Assembly (NCBI RefSeq): GCF_046244365.1
Contig: NZ_CP176395.1
Span: 4,402,001 to 4,466,000 of the forward strand
Reading direction: 5' to 3'
Length of the DNA: 64,000 nt
DNA from: Paenibacillus_V sp046244365
GTDB taxonomy: Bacteria; Bacillota; Bacilli; Paenibacillales; NBRC-103111
The stretch's first letter is position 1; each line of letters starts with the position of its first letter. Shown here in pieces: positions 44,700-52,529 of the stretch. Below the pieces are notes generated by a model. That model did not search any database, was not told the DNA's origin, and worked only from the letters and a program-made list of their open reading frames with translations. Both the position numbers and the translations under genes were made by a program.

Positions 44700-44885
44700 C
44701 GGCAATCGGAATACTTTCTTGTCACTTGTCGGGAATCGGAGCATATTCTTGTCAATTGAATTTGACAAGAATATGCTCCGATAAAATAAAAAAGCCGCGA
44801 AATTCGCGGGAGTTAATCAGACTAGATTTTTGTCATTTTACAGTTGATCTTGTCGGATGACAAGAACTTGATCTCATTCCCGCTG
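44700..44885 (+). repeat. Two-state hairpin element G
   Basis: Direct cores at 44716 and 44746; the inverted arm at 44762 pairs with the second arm over 21 bp (ATCGGAGCATATTCTTGTCA and one more base). Hairpin GCCGCGAAATTCGCGG; last arm worn (TTTTTGTC at 44827). An extra inverted arm GACAAGAACTTGATCTCATT at 44859 belongs to another stem type. Confidence 0.85.
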
Positions 44886-44916
44886 CGTGCAGTAACTCAG
44901 CGGAATAAAAAAGCCT

Positions 44917-44942
44917 CTGCGTGCACACGCAGAGGCTTTTTT
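44917..44942 (-). terminator. Bidirectional terminator
   Basis: AGCCTCTGCGTG and its near complement CACGCAGAGGCT with a four-base loop, AAAAAA on one side and TTTTTT on the other. It follows the GNAT gene stop by 23 bases. Confidence 0.88.
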
Positions 44943-44964
44943 CCGTCTGTTAACTAATTAATAC

Positions 44965-45822
44965 CTAATTAATACCCAATGCGAATAGCTCCAGTTTAAC
45001 AGGAAAGCTATAACCCATTAACTCTAACAAAAGCTTACCATCCTCATCTAGTTCATTTACCAGCGTCTCAACATTCATTCGACCATTTTTAAGGTGATAC
45101 TCAAAACCCTTCGTTATGAGAAACTTACCCAACTCTTTATTACGCCATCGCGGAATTACGAATAATCTTTCAACTGCACCAGTTTGCCAACACATAACGC
45201 TACCAACAAGTTCATCGCCTTCAAATGCAGAAATGGTATGTAACTCTGGTCCACCCATCATCCATTCCAACATATTTACACTTCTGTATACAACTCCTTG
45301 ATAAAATTGATTTTCTAATTCGGTATATTTGATTCTTTCCTCTTTGGATTCCATCGGGTGGTATTTGACATCAACTCCAACAGGCGTTCTGACTTCAGAT
45401 ATGGGTTTTTCAAGTGAACGCTGTGCTTTATAATATGTTTGATAAGGGATAAAGCCCTTCTCTTTGCAAAAATCCCCGTCACCATAAAAGTCTCTCCACG
45501 CAACCAACTTTGTTTTCTTGTTTGGATTACGGAGCTTTTGACAGGTATTTATGAATGTAGGGTAAAGAGCCATTCTCACTTCATTCATACGATATGAAGC
45601 TAATTCATTAGTGGGCATTTCGATTTCGAATACATCATGATCATCAGCAATTCCATGTCGTAAGTATCCCACACAAATTAAATTACCGTCCTCATTGAAT
45701 ACGCAGCTCATCTTCTGATGCTCATAGTCTTTGTTGTATTTAAAAAGCACCCATGCCTTATGGCTTAACTTCATTACACTATCCTCTAGCTCTGAATTAT
45801 ACGGACGAACTTCCAGTGACAT
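44965..45822 (-). CDS. GNAT family N-acetyltransferase, two-domain type
   Basis: 285 residues with the ATG at 45822 after AGGAGAG. The C-terminal GNAT core is visible: HTISAFEGDELVGSVMCWQT, VERLFVIPRWRNKELGKFLI (the Q/RxxGxG/A acetyl-CoA loop reads RNKELG), ending FPVKLELFALGIN. The N-terminal half (VLFKYNKDYEHQKMSCVFNE) looks like a degenerate second GNAT domain. The acceptor substrate is not predictable. Monocistronic with its own terminator. Confidence 0.82.
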   Translation of the reverse strand: MSLEVRPYNSELEDSVMKLSHKAWVLFKYNKDYEHQKMSCVFNEDGNLICVGYLRHGIADDHDVFEIEMPTNELASYRMNEVRMALYPTFINTCQKLRNPNKKTKLVAWRDFYGDGDFCKEKGFIPYQTYYKAQRSLEKPISEVRTPVGVDVKYHPMESKEERIKYTELENQFYQGVVYRSVNMLEWMMGGPELHTISAFEGDELVGSVMCWQTGAVERLFVIPRWRNKELGKFLITKGFEYHLKNGRMNVETLVNELDEDGKLLLELMGYSFPVKLELFALGIN

Positions 45823-45914
45823 CCAAATACTCTCCTCTTTAAAGCATATATTTAGTATCCTTTTTTTCAATTACATGTAATATCTTATATACAGAATCAA
45901 TACTAATCAATTTC

Positions 45915-45934
45915 CAGTCTATACTTTATTTTCC
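45915..45934 (+). repeat. CAGTCTA repeat, single copy
   Basis: CAGTCTATACTTTATTTTCC matches the repeats at 48484-48600 and 50105-50167. Confidence 0.5.
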
Positions 45935-45983
45935 TAATAATATTTTTTTACTTCTAATGGTTTATTTTCTTTTGACACTCTCT

Positions 45984-46385
45984 CTATTTGTTGTAGTCCT
46001 GCTCCCCCTCAAAGGAAGAGTGTGAAACGATATTCTGCAGTAGACCGACTGCTTTTTCTGAAAACGCGGTTGATCCAAACAAAGCTGCCGTTTGCTCTAA
46101 GTGGGATATGATGGCTTGTATCATTTGAATATCGGATGCTGTCAGTATGAGCGTAGGCAGCACATAAGTTTTATCCTCGTATTGGTACCCCCGCCTTTTA
46201 GGATTATATACCAGTGGAGCACAAAGAGTATTCGTCAAATACTCGATATCCCTGCAGGCCTGTCGGACGGATATTTCAAAATGCTCCGACAAATGACCGC
46301 TATTAGGGTACTTTCCGAACCGCACTTGTTCATCAAACCATAGGATTCGATGCATATTGCCCATTCTGTTCACCACACATTCCAT
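45984..46385 (-). pseudogene. HTH/WYL-family regulator, N-terminal part only
   Basis: 133 codons. RILWFDEQVRFGKYPNSGHL, SEHFEISVRQACRDIEYLTN and YNPKRRGYQYEDKTYVLPTL match the DeoR-type helix-turn-helix start of WYL regulators. The frame ends at 45984 soon after the linker, so the WYL ligand domain (another about 170 residues) is missing. It starts five bases after the solute-binding-type gene, which suggests that both were one transcription unit controlling a sugar response. Confidence 0.65.
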
Positions 46386-46389
46386 TCTT

Positions 46390-47550
46390 CTAAGGGGTAT
46401 CGTCGTACTCTCTCGCGATTCTTCTTAGGCGCTCCTCTACATTGATCCGACTTTCACGGAAAATCCATTCTTGGAATACATCATTGTTCCAAAAGCGCCA
46501 TAGTTTCAGGCTGGACACATCAAACGCGCCCTGCCTTGCATCCTCTAACGATTTGAGGAAAGGGCTATATAAAGGATCAGACTGCTGCCCGCTTATTTCA
46601 GCCACAGTACGCGAAGCCGCCAGATTATGTTTAGCCCATTCTCTTCCCGATTCTGTATGTGGAGAAGCAAGCTCCTGAAGAAATGCCCAGGCTAACTGGA
46701 CATCTTGGCACTGCGCGGAAATGCAGTATCCATACACTTGAACAATGTTGCGCAGCGGCCCTTCTCCCATACGAGGAGGCATAACAACGCCAAACTGTTC
46801 CCGTTGCTCTTGCCCCATTGGTTTGATCGTCCAGTTCGCATCATAATACATGGCCATCTTATGATGTCTGAAGCAGGAGATCCATGTTTCCTTACCTACA
46901 TCCTCATATGGCGTCACTTCGAGGGGGTGATACATCTCCAGATACCTTTGAATCGTTTCCACGGTTTCGGGGGAATCTAGATAGCCAGTTGCTCTCATTC
47001 CATCCTCAGATAAAAACGCGCCTCCGTTGCTCCACACAAGAGGTTCCACCGGAAGAAGCCTCGGGACCAAATAAGCCCCGTAGCGGATCACATCGCCGTC
47101 AACATCATAGCTGTTCAACATCCGGGCCTTATTCACAAACTCGTCCCAGGTCCAATTCTCCTTTGGATAAGTAACTCCCGCGTGGTCAAATAGAGTTTTG
47201 TTGTAGAAAACCCCTGTCACTTCCGCCATTACCGGAATGGCTCCAACTCGGCCTTGATCCTTAACTGCCTGAAGCACCGCCGGATAGAAGTCCAACAAGT
47301 CGAATGATCCATCTTCCAACAGAGGGGTGAGTTCATGAATGATCTTCCGATCGAGAAGGCTTCCGATGTTGCTGCCGTCCCACTCGATCAGATCAGGGGC
47401 ATTGCCATCTTGGACACGCTGCTCCAGGATCTCTCTAGGCAGAGTTTCGATCTCAATAACCGTCCCACTGTGCTTCTCCTCGAACCGTTTCTTGGCCAAT
47501 TCAAGCACCTTCTGTTTTTTATCGTCGCTCGCCGTGACCGATAATCTCAT
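46390..47550 (-). CDS. Solute-binding-protein-like protein without signal peptide
   Basis: 386 residues starting at 47550 after AAGGAG. It has the full SBP_bac_1 sugar-binding fold: FEEKHSGTVIEIETLPREIL, DLIEWDGSNIGSLLDRKIIH, GRVGAIPVMAEVTGVFYNKT, ENWTWDEFVNKARMLNSYDV. Yet the N-terminus MRLSVTASDDKKQKVLELAK begins directly at the first strand with no signal sequence or lipobox, so it should be cytoplasmic. It is followed five bases later by a WYL-type regulator. A cytoplasmic sugar sensor working with the regulator is a reasonable inference. A gene that lost its signal peptide is the alternative. Confidence 0.75.
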   Translation of the reverse strand: MRLSVTASDDKKQKVLELAKKRFEEKHSGTVIEIETLPREILEQRVQDGNAPDLIEWDGSNIGSLLDRKIIHELTPLLEDGSFDLLDFYPAVLQAVKDQGRVGAIPVMAEVTGVFYNKTLFDHAGVTYPKENWTWDEFVNKARMLNSYDVDGDVIRYGAYLVPRLLPVEPLVWSNGGAFLSEDGMRATGYLDSPETVETIQRYLEMYHPLEVTPYEDVGKETWISCFRHHKMAMYYDANWTIKPMGQEQREQFGVVMPPRMGEGPLRNIVQVYGYCISAQCQDVQLAWAFLQELASPHTESGREWAKHNLAASRTVAEISGQQSDPLYSPFLKSLEDARQGAFDVSSLKLWRFWNNDVFQEWIFRESRINVEERLRRIAREYDDTP

Positions 47551-47794
47551 TTACATGCACTCCTTTTGTCTTACTGCCATAATCATACAATAACTGGTAT
47601 GACATAAGGTGTCATGGTGAGTAAATTCTTTTTGGAAAGGAGTTATCTCAGCAGAAAATGAAACCAAGGATTTTGGTTTTCCAATATTTTTTCTGGCTCA
47701 ACATTTAATAAATACGAGGCACTCCAAAGTCTGACTTCTAAAAATTGAACTAGATATTGGTTATTCAGTTCAGTTACAACGTCATAGGTGGATC

Positions 47795-47962
47795 CGTCGG
47801 GAATGAGATCAAGTTCTTGTCAAAATCGGGAATGGGATCAAGTTCTTGTCATTGGGTTTTGACAAGAACTTGATCCCATAAAATACAAAAGCCGCGATTT
47901 ACGCGGCTATTAATGGGGCGATGTTCTTGTCACCCGACATGACAAGAACATAACAACATCGC
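47795..47962 (+). repeat. Two-state hairpin element H
   Basis: Direct cores at 47814 and 47843, inverted core at 47861. Positions 47832-47851 and 47860-47879 are perfect complements (20 bp). Hairpin GCCGCGATTTACGCGGC, last arm core at 47923, then ACCCGACA and one more inverted arm from 47941 that pairs with the last arm (GATGTT...AACATC). Confidence 0.9.
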
Positions 47963-48149
47963 GCTGGAAGGAGCTGATACCCTCTCAAGTCATTTAAATT
48001 GAAAGGCTGATTCAATCTAGCGGTTGTGTGTTTATGTTGTAAGTGTATCACTTTCTCAAAATCGTCATTTGTCGAATTTAAATACTCTGAAACATCAATT
48101 ACATACTCTCCTGCAAAATGCCGTTCTTTTGGCCGCCTCCCATACCAAC
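47963..48149. other. Intergenic, no gene
   Basis: AT-rich sequence between element H and the GGTAAC inverted repeat. Nothing recognisable is seen. The whole stretch 47551-48638 has no gene. Confidence 0.5.
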
Positions 48150-48475
48150 GGTAACAAAAAGGGGACGTGAAATGGCTCGATAACCATCAAAGGTAACATT
48201 TTCGGGAAAAACTTGATACAAAAGCTGCAAAGGTAACAAAAACAGGGCCGATTAGGGCTCATCTGCAATCAATGGTCGCTCGTTGTTAAATCCCCATCAG
48301 GTGTGGCTTGGAAGCAGTGCCATGATGTTCCTTAAATTGTTCCCGATTTTGTTACCTTTGAAAGATCCACTCTGATTTCCTCCTGTTTTTGTTACCTATG
48401 TTGTGCGATGATCCATTACCTTCCCGAAGATGTTACCTTTAGCACGCCCCTTTATTCCCCTTTTTGTTACCTTTG
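48150..48475. repeat. Large inverted repeat built from GGTAAC blocks
   Basis: Left blocks: GGTAACAAAAAGGGGA (48150), AAAGGTAACATTTTCGGGAA (48189), AAAGGTAACAAAAACAGG (48229). Right blocks in reverse complement: 48456-48471, 48421-48440, 48382-48400, and a fourth at 48341-48360. Block order is mirrored, spacing differs, and sequences between blocks are not complementary. Confidence 0.85.
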
Positions 48476-48483
48476 TGTAAAAA

Positions 48484-48600
48484 GAAAATAAAGTATTAGA
48501 CTGGATGTTAGGATTCGAATAATAAGTATTAGACTGACTCCAATATAAAACCAGCGGGGGTCTTGGACTGGAAAATAAAGTCCTAGACTCACGCTGGTTT
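48484..48600 (-). repeat. CAGTCTA repeat cluster with hairpin
   Basis: GAAAATAAAGTATTAGACTG (48484), AATAAGTATTAGACTG (48521) and AAAATAAAGTCCTAGACT (48572). The third lies inside a hairpin with stem AAAACCAGCG (48547) and CGCTGGTTT (48592). Confidence 0.7.
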
Positions 48601-48638
48601 ATTTAACAAACGTACCCGTTAGCTCAATGAACGGGTTT

Positions 48639-48986
48639 TTACAGCCTGCATTTACTTACCTCATTCAATACAAATTCAATTTTTTCAATAATCTCTTTAT
48701 TATTTCTCGACTCGAAGACATAAATGGGATTTTCCCAGTCTGACTGCTCCTTGTTCGTCGAGTTATTTAGTACAAGCTTATATTTACCTTGGGGATTGAA
48801 TCCAGGATACCAACCTAGATCCAGCGTTCGTTTATCTTCATACTCAAACTGCAGGAGGTCCTCTTTGAACTCCCACAAATGCTCATGATTCTCGTCGATA
48901 AAAGAGTCAGAATTCGCCTCAGTAAATTCATTAAAACTTACTCTCCAACCACTTGGAACTCGGAGCGGCACAAGTTTAAGTGTCAT
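48639..48986 (-). CDS. Hypothetical protein, immunity-like
   Basis: 115 residues, complete by appearance (MTLKLVPLRVPSGWRVSFNE, LLQFEYEDKRTLDLGWYPGF, NPQGKYKLVLNN, NKEIIEKIEFVLNEVSK). I have seen this pattern in small solitary Firmicutes proteins but cannot name a family. Small acidic proteins of this form are often immunity proteins; no toxin is adjacent. A CCCGTTA motif lies 20 bases beyond its stop. Confidence 0.6.
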   Translation of the reverse strand: MTLKLVPLRVPSGWRVSFNEFTEANSDSFIDENHEHLWEFKEDLLQFEYEDKRTLDLGWYPGFNPQGKYKLVLNNSTNKEQSDWENPIYVFESRNNKEIIEKIEFVLNEVSKCRL

Positions 48987-49059
48987 GTAGAGCCTCCTTG
49001 CCGTCGAACAATTTCAATAAATTCTCGTTCCCGTTAGCGTAGCGACCAATGCGTATTTG

Positions 49060-49998
49060 CTAACGTTGATCCTGTAACCTATTATCTTCATATCCCTTAA
49101 TCAAATCCTCAATTAATATCCCGTTGATCTTTAGCCCGGAGATATTGCAATTCGTAATTTCGATGTCCGACAAGTCACAGTTTGTCATTACACTTCGGTT
49201 GAAGTCGCAACGGTCGAAACGTACCGGTTCCATCCTAGCGTTTGGGTTATAGGCAGGATGTTCAATAGGTGCCATTTTAGGACCGATGTTGTGGATGAAT
49301 GCTCCACCAAGATTCGCCCCATCAATCTCTAATCCGCCTAAATTAGCATCGATAATCTTGGTTCCCGCAAGCGTTACTTCTTGAAAATAGAGAGGCTCTC
49401 CCTTAACGGTTACAAATCGTGAGCCGGAAAGGTCGGCGCAGTTTACCAATATCTTCTTTTGTCGATCTAAACAATCATTGATTTCCATTATGTCCGGTAT
49501 TGAAGTGCCTTCATCGGTTAGTGTTCCTGTAATCGAGAGCGATTTCACACTAACAGTTGAACCCATTGCAGAGCCAATCCCAAATTGCCCTGCCACCTTA
49601 CTGAAATCTCCTGATACACGGTAACGTTCTATCCCATCAACACTAACGGACACATAGTCGACTTCAATGTTCCATACTAGGTCTATCCATGTATTTTTCG
49701 GCACTTTTCCCGCATCTGCAATACTTTTTGCCTTACCTGTTCCGGGGTCGCACCAACGCAATTCTTCCTCATTGCGCTCCCAATTAAAAATGAGTTGCCC
49801 CCCATCATAGAGCAATCGGATGTTCGTAGAATCGGTCATCACTTCTGCTCGAATGACGACGGGGCTTTTATATTTTTGAGTAGTAACCGCATAACCTTTA
49901 TCATAGGAACACCATATTTTGATTTCTTCATCTGTTTTTTCTATGCTGCAATTTTCCGCGGTAAGTTCATGGAGGTTTATTTTTGACAATACAACCAC
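49060..49998 (-). CDS. Pentapeptide-repeat protein with LamG-like N-terminus
   Basis: 312 residues. Residues about 15-160 look like a concanavalin-like beta-sandwich (SPVVIRAEVMTDSTNIRLLY, WIDLVWNIEVDYVSVSVDGI). Residues about 195-300 are degenerate pentapeptide repeats (ADLSGSRFVTVKGE, AGTKIIDANLGGLEIDGANL, CDFNRSVMTNCDLSDIEITN). The end ISGLKINGILIEDLI is shared with the protein at 60864. No signal peptide. Some pentapeptide proteins mimic DNA to protect gyrase, but these repeats are too irregular to claim that. Confidence 0.75.
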   Translation of the reverse strand: MVVLSKINLHELTAENCSIEKTDEEIKIWCSYDKGYAVTTQKYKSPVVIRAEVMTDSTNIRLLYDGGQLIFNWERNEEELRWCDPGTGKAKSIADAGKVPKNTWIDLVWNIEVDYVSVSVDGIERYRVSGDFSKVAGQFGIGSAMGSTVSVKSLSITGTLTDEGTSIPDIMEINDCLDRQKKILVNCADLSGSRFVTVKGEPLYFQEVTLAGTKIIDANLGGLEIDGANLGGAFIHNIGPKMAPIEHPAYNPNARMEPVRFDRCDFNRSVMTNCDLSDIEITNCNISGLKINGILIEDLIKGYEDNRLQDQR

Positions 49999-50104
49999 CT
50001 CTTTCCATTGATAGTACTAATTTTAATCAACATGTAATCCGCTGTAAATATTCACTTATGTCGGGCTTTCTGAGCATAACTGCCCGTTAGCTTAACGCCC
50101 ACGC

Positions 50105-50167
50105 CAGTCTAATACTTTATTTTCTCAGTCTACAACTATATTTTTTTCAGTCTATAACTTTATTTTC
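50105..50167 (+). repeat. CAGTCTA repeat, three tandem copies
   Basis: CAGTCTAATACTTTATTTTC (50105), CAGTCTACAACTATATTTTT (50126) and CAGTCTATAACTTTATTTTC (50148), spaced 21-22 bases, directly upstream of the small gene at 50194 and 16 bases after a CCCGTTA motif. Confidence 0.8.
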
Positions 50168-50193
50168 TTCGGACATTAAGAGGGGATGGTCGT

Positions 50194-50361
50194 ATGAGAA
50201 AAGAAGGGTTCTGGTCAGAGATGTTCCTGTCTACCCATCAGCATTATTTCGTAGATGGAAAATTGCTATGCGTAGCGTACGGTAAAAAAGACAACGCGGC
50301 CCTTCCCTTTCCATCCGACAAGCCGAAAAGCGAAAAATGCTGCACTCAATTGAAGTCGTAA
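50194..50361 (+). CDS. Small protein of 55 residues
   Basis: ATG at 50194 with AGGGG and a purine-rich leader, stop TAA at 50361, then a strong terminator at 50379. The product (MRKEGFWSEMFLSTHQHYFV, DGKLLCVAYGKKDNAALPFP) is not recognised. The complete arrangement of ribosome site, short frame and terminator supports a real gene. Confidence 0.45.
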   Translation: MRKEGFWSEMFLSTHQHYFVDGKLLCVAYGKKDNAALPFPSDKPKSEKCCTQLKS

Positions 50362-50378
50362 TAATGACAAAAAATTAA

Positions 50379-50417
50379 AAGGGTCTGTTTTCACTCCCGG
50401 TGAAAATGGACCCTTTC
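50379..50417. terminator. Strong bidirectional terminator
   Basis: AAAGGGTC/GACCCTTT outer stem and TTTTCAC/GTGAAAA inner stem with a four-base loop, 18 bases after the small gene. Confidence 0.8.
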
Positions 50418-50551
50418 TAAATTCGTCCCCACCTCTCCCCTCACCTACAATGAAATTATCGAATACGACCACCTCAGCTCCGAACTCATCAAATGGGACA
50501 TATTCGCCACTAAGGCGCATACGTTTCCGCTTTGCCCAACTGCTAAGTTAA

Positions 50552-50675
50552 GGGCTAGTTCAATAGCCCGTCCTAGATCAGAGCATATAGCTATCTAGGC
50601 TGACAGACTGTTACCATCTGCCACAGGTTGACGCATGATGTTGATTGCACCGACACGATCTCGATGCGCTGTATC
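50552..50675 (-). mobile_element. IS605-family TnpB C-terminal remnant with end hairpin
   Basis: On the minus strand from 50675 the frame reads DTAHRDRVGAINIMRQPVAD and GNSLSA before the stop at 50595. This is the last zinc-ribbon/RuvC-III end of TnpB (CGHxxHRDxxGAxNI). It is followed at 50552-50569 by GGGCTAGTTCAATAGCCC, a subterminal hairpin as in right ends of such elements. The rest of TnpB is gone; an in-frame stop and a CCCGTTA motif mark the break. Confidence 0.65.
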
Positions 50676-50687
50676 GCCCGTTAACTA

Positions 50688-50728
50688 GCCAAGAATCCCA
50701 CCCTTTTAAGGGTGTGGAGGTTCAAACC
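50688..50728 (+). mobile_element. IS605-type right-end hairpin
   Basis: AAGAATCCCACCCTTTTAAG continuing GGTGTGGAGGTTCAA has the form AGAATCCCACCC-loop-GGGTG(G)GAGGTTCAA common at right ends of TnpB-carrying elements. It points to the opposite strand from the TnpB remnant, so two elements or an inversion are involved. Confidence 0.45.
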
Positions 50729-50846
50729 GGAGGAACGTCGGCAGTTGAACAAGAAGGTTATCCAAATGATTATGACCAAGAAGCCTATTATGGAAATCGG
50801 GAAAATCGAGGAGTCACGCAAGAAGCAAGATTAGCAAAAAAGTAGG

Positions 50847-50867
50847 CGCCCTGCTTGGGCGCCCATT
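50847..50867 (-). terminator. Terminator of the coiled-coil gene
   Basis: GGCGCCC and GGGCGCC form the stem directly after the stop at 50868. On the minus strand the tail is TACTTTTTTGC. Confidence 0.6.
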
Positions 50868-51420
50868 TTATGCCTCCGGTTCTGCTGGAGGTTGCTCCTC
50901 CTCCAATCCCGCTCCGCTCGATCGGTTGCGTGCATGAAGCTCCTCGTACAATCCCACCAATTTCCCGGACAGCTCTCGCCGTAACTTTTCAATGTCCTCC
51001 TGGTATTCCGTCCGCAACTTGATGATTTCTCGCTCTCGTTCGATGTCCTTCTTTTCACTGAGCCACTCCAGCTCACGAGCATGTCTTTCAGTAAGGGATG
51101 CCATTTCCCGCTCCAGATCTGCGTATTTACGCTGAAGCGACTCATAATCAGACCTGATCTTCTCTCCTGCTTCGGCTGACTCTAGCTGCTTCTTCACAAT
51201 CACCCGTAAATCAGTCTCATCCACTTCATGCTGCTCGATTAACCGACGCTTCTCCTCGGCTTCAATGTCTATCATTTGCATAAACGTTTCTGAGATGCCT
51301 TGGAGATGGCTTTCGAGATATTCAAGGAGTTTTCCGTAGCTAGGGTTACGTTCCTTCAGGAGATGTAACTTGTAAATGTGGATGACTTTTTAAACCATTC
51401 GTCCTCATTCTTTGTCTCAG
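50868..51420 (-). pseudogene. Coiled-coil protein, frameshifted at its front
   Basis: From the ATG at 51281 there are 137 residues, almost all coiled coil (DYESLQRKYADLEREMASLT, ERHARELEWLSEKKDIERER, LRRELSGKLVGLYEEL). Upstream in frame the sequence continues VIHIYKLHLLKERNPSYGKL, LEYLESHLQGISETFMQMID, and before an A-run at 51389 another frame continues TETKNEDEWFKK. So a frameshift at the A-run has separated a front part. I suspect a DNA-binding coiled-coil protein of the RacA/phage type, but the DNA-binding part is not visible. Confidence 0.5.
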
Positions 51421-51593
51421 TCGGCAGCCTTGTTACGGATGTGCGAGAGATCATAAATGTAAGCATCGTATGAGAATGGGGTTTATGCTGATTCGAGCAG
51501 CATAGGAGAAATAAACATAAAAACACCTCTACGTCGATTATAACGCTTGGCTACGACGAAGAGGTGGTAATTTGAGGTGGATTTTAGAATAAC

Positions 51594-51851
51594 TTATTTT
51601 TCACGCTCTCTTGATCTGTTTCGTAAACCAGCAAGCCCGAACAAGCCAAGAAGCCCTAACCATCCCCAGTTGTTGCGATTGTCATTTGTTGCATAAGCTC
51701 TCGTGGTATTTCCGTAATTTGTACCATAGGCATTTGTATTCCCTGTTGTATTGTTCATACCCGTTGCAGTTGATGTTCCTTCCGCAAAAGCCGGTAATGA
51801 AAGGAACAGAATTAAAACGATGCTCATCATTACTGAAGATAGCTTTTTCAT
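51594..51851 (-). CDS. WGxxGxxG-CTERM small secreted protein
   Basis: 85 residues from the ATG at 51851 (GGAGGAAAAATGAC). A signal peptide (1-23, LFLSLPAFAEG), a Thr/Asn/Gly-rich spacer, then WGWLGLLGLFGLAGLRNRSR at the end: tryptophan-glycine motif, hydrophobic span and basic tail. This tripartite end is the WGxxGxxG-CTERM type sorting-like signal found in Paenibacillus and Bacillus proteins. Similar signals are recognised by dedicated membrane proteases. It follows the DUF3231 gene by 29 bases. Confidence 0.82.
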   Translation of the reverse strand: MKKLSSVMMSIVLILFLSLPAFAEGTSTATGMNNTTGNTNAYGTNYGNTTRAYATNDNRNNWGWLGLLGLFGLAGLRNRSREREK

Positions 51852-51879
51852 GTCATTTTTCCTCCATTTTTTATTTGTA

Positions 51880-52398
51880 TTAGACTTCAACCAGCTCAGG
51901 TCTTTGAACATGGAGAGGCGGCGGTACTAACCAGCCTTTTTCCTTGCATAATTTAAGAATTTTCAAACCTAAAGCAGCCTTCGTTAAATGATATTTACCG
52001 AATAGTGCTCCAACATCTTCTCTTATGCACTTGCCCATGATTTGACTACATGCAACTAAACTTGCTGCAGTGTCTGCTCCGATAAGGGATGCAATTTCTT
52101 GGTCACTTATTCGAGCACCGACAGGAATATCAGTAAGTTTGGCTTCAGGTCTTACAGGGAGATCAGGGGTAGTCGCTATTCCGTTACTAACTATAATGGA
52201 ATCACATTCCATAACTTCTAATTCTGCTTGGTTAATTAAATCATCCAAAATCTTCTTTAGTTCTTTATCGCCTGCATGGAAACTATAGGCTCTATACACG
52301 GACACACAACCTTTTGCTTTCATCGAGAAAGCCCACACATCAAAAACTTCTCCATAGTGTAGAGGCTCGTCTTTTGAATTGCCACTTAAAATACCCAT
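51880..52398 (-). CDS. DUF3231 family protein
   Basis: 172 residues from the ATG at 52398 (GAGGTG upstream). DEPLHYGEVFDVWAFSMKAK and YRAYSFHAGDKELKKILDDL match the DUF3231 four-helix fold, which resembles the spore-coat CotF/ferritin-like family. Such genes are frequent in Bacillus and Paenibacillus and are linked to spores. The usual DUF3231 protein has two such domains (about 330 residues); this is one domain. Probably co-transcribed with the small CTERM protein downstream. Confidence 0.75.
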   Translation of the reverse strand: MGILSGNSKDEPLHYGEVFDVWAFSMKAKGCVSVYRAYSFHAGDKELKKILDDLINQAELEVMECDSIIVSNGIATTPDLPVRPEAKLTDIPVGARISDQEIASLIGADTAASLVACSQIMGKCIREDVGALFGKYHLTKAALGLKILKLCKEKGWLVPPPLHVQRPELVEV

Positions 52399-52444
52399 CG
52401 ATAACAACACCTCGTTAGTTAGTAGTCTGAGCGTTATGCAACCC

Positions 52445-52480
52445 CGCACCGCGTGCTGGGGAGTCGCTGCGCGGTGCGTA
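52445..52480. other. Hairpin upstream of the DUF3231 gene
   Basis: GCACCGCG and CGCGGTGC form an eight-base GC-rich stem with a 16-base loop. There is no T run, so it is not a clear terminator. It may be an operator, a leader structure or a repeat remnant. Confidence 0.35.
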
Positions 52481-52529
52481 ATTGTTATCGTCAGTCGTAG
52501 GTTATATTGCCCATAACTTTTTATGATAT

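Noticed and set aside
50266..50520. An 84-codon minus frame
   Set aside because: Its C-terminal half is antisense to the 55-residue gene and terminator, and the N-terminal part has no ribosome site. Both strands can be read over 50420-50520 without a clear winner.
50645..50845. A 66-codon plus frame
   Set aside because: Its start is antisense to the TnpB remnant and its middle is the end hairpin of an IS605-type element. The charged tail is not recognised.
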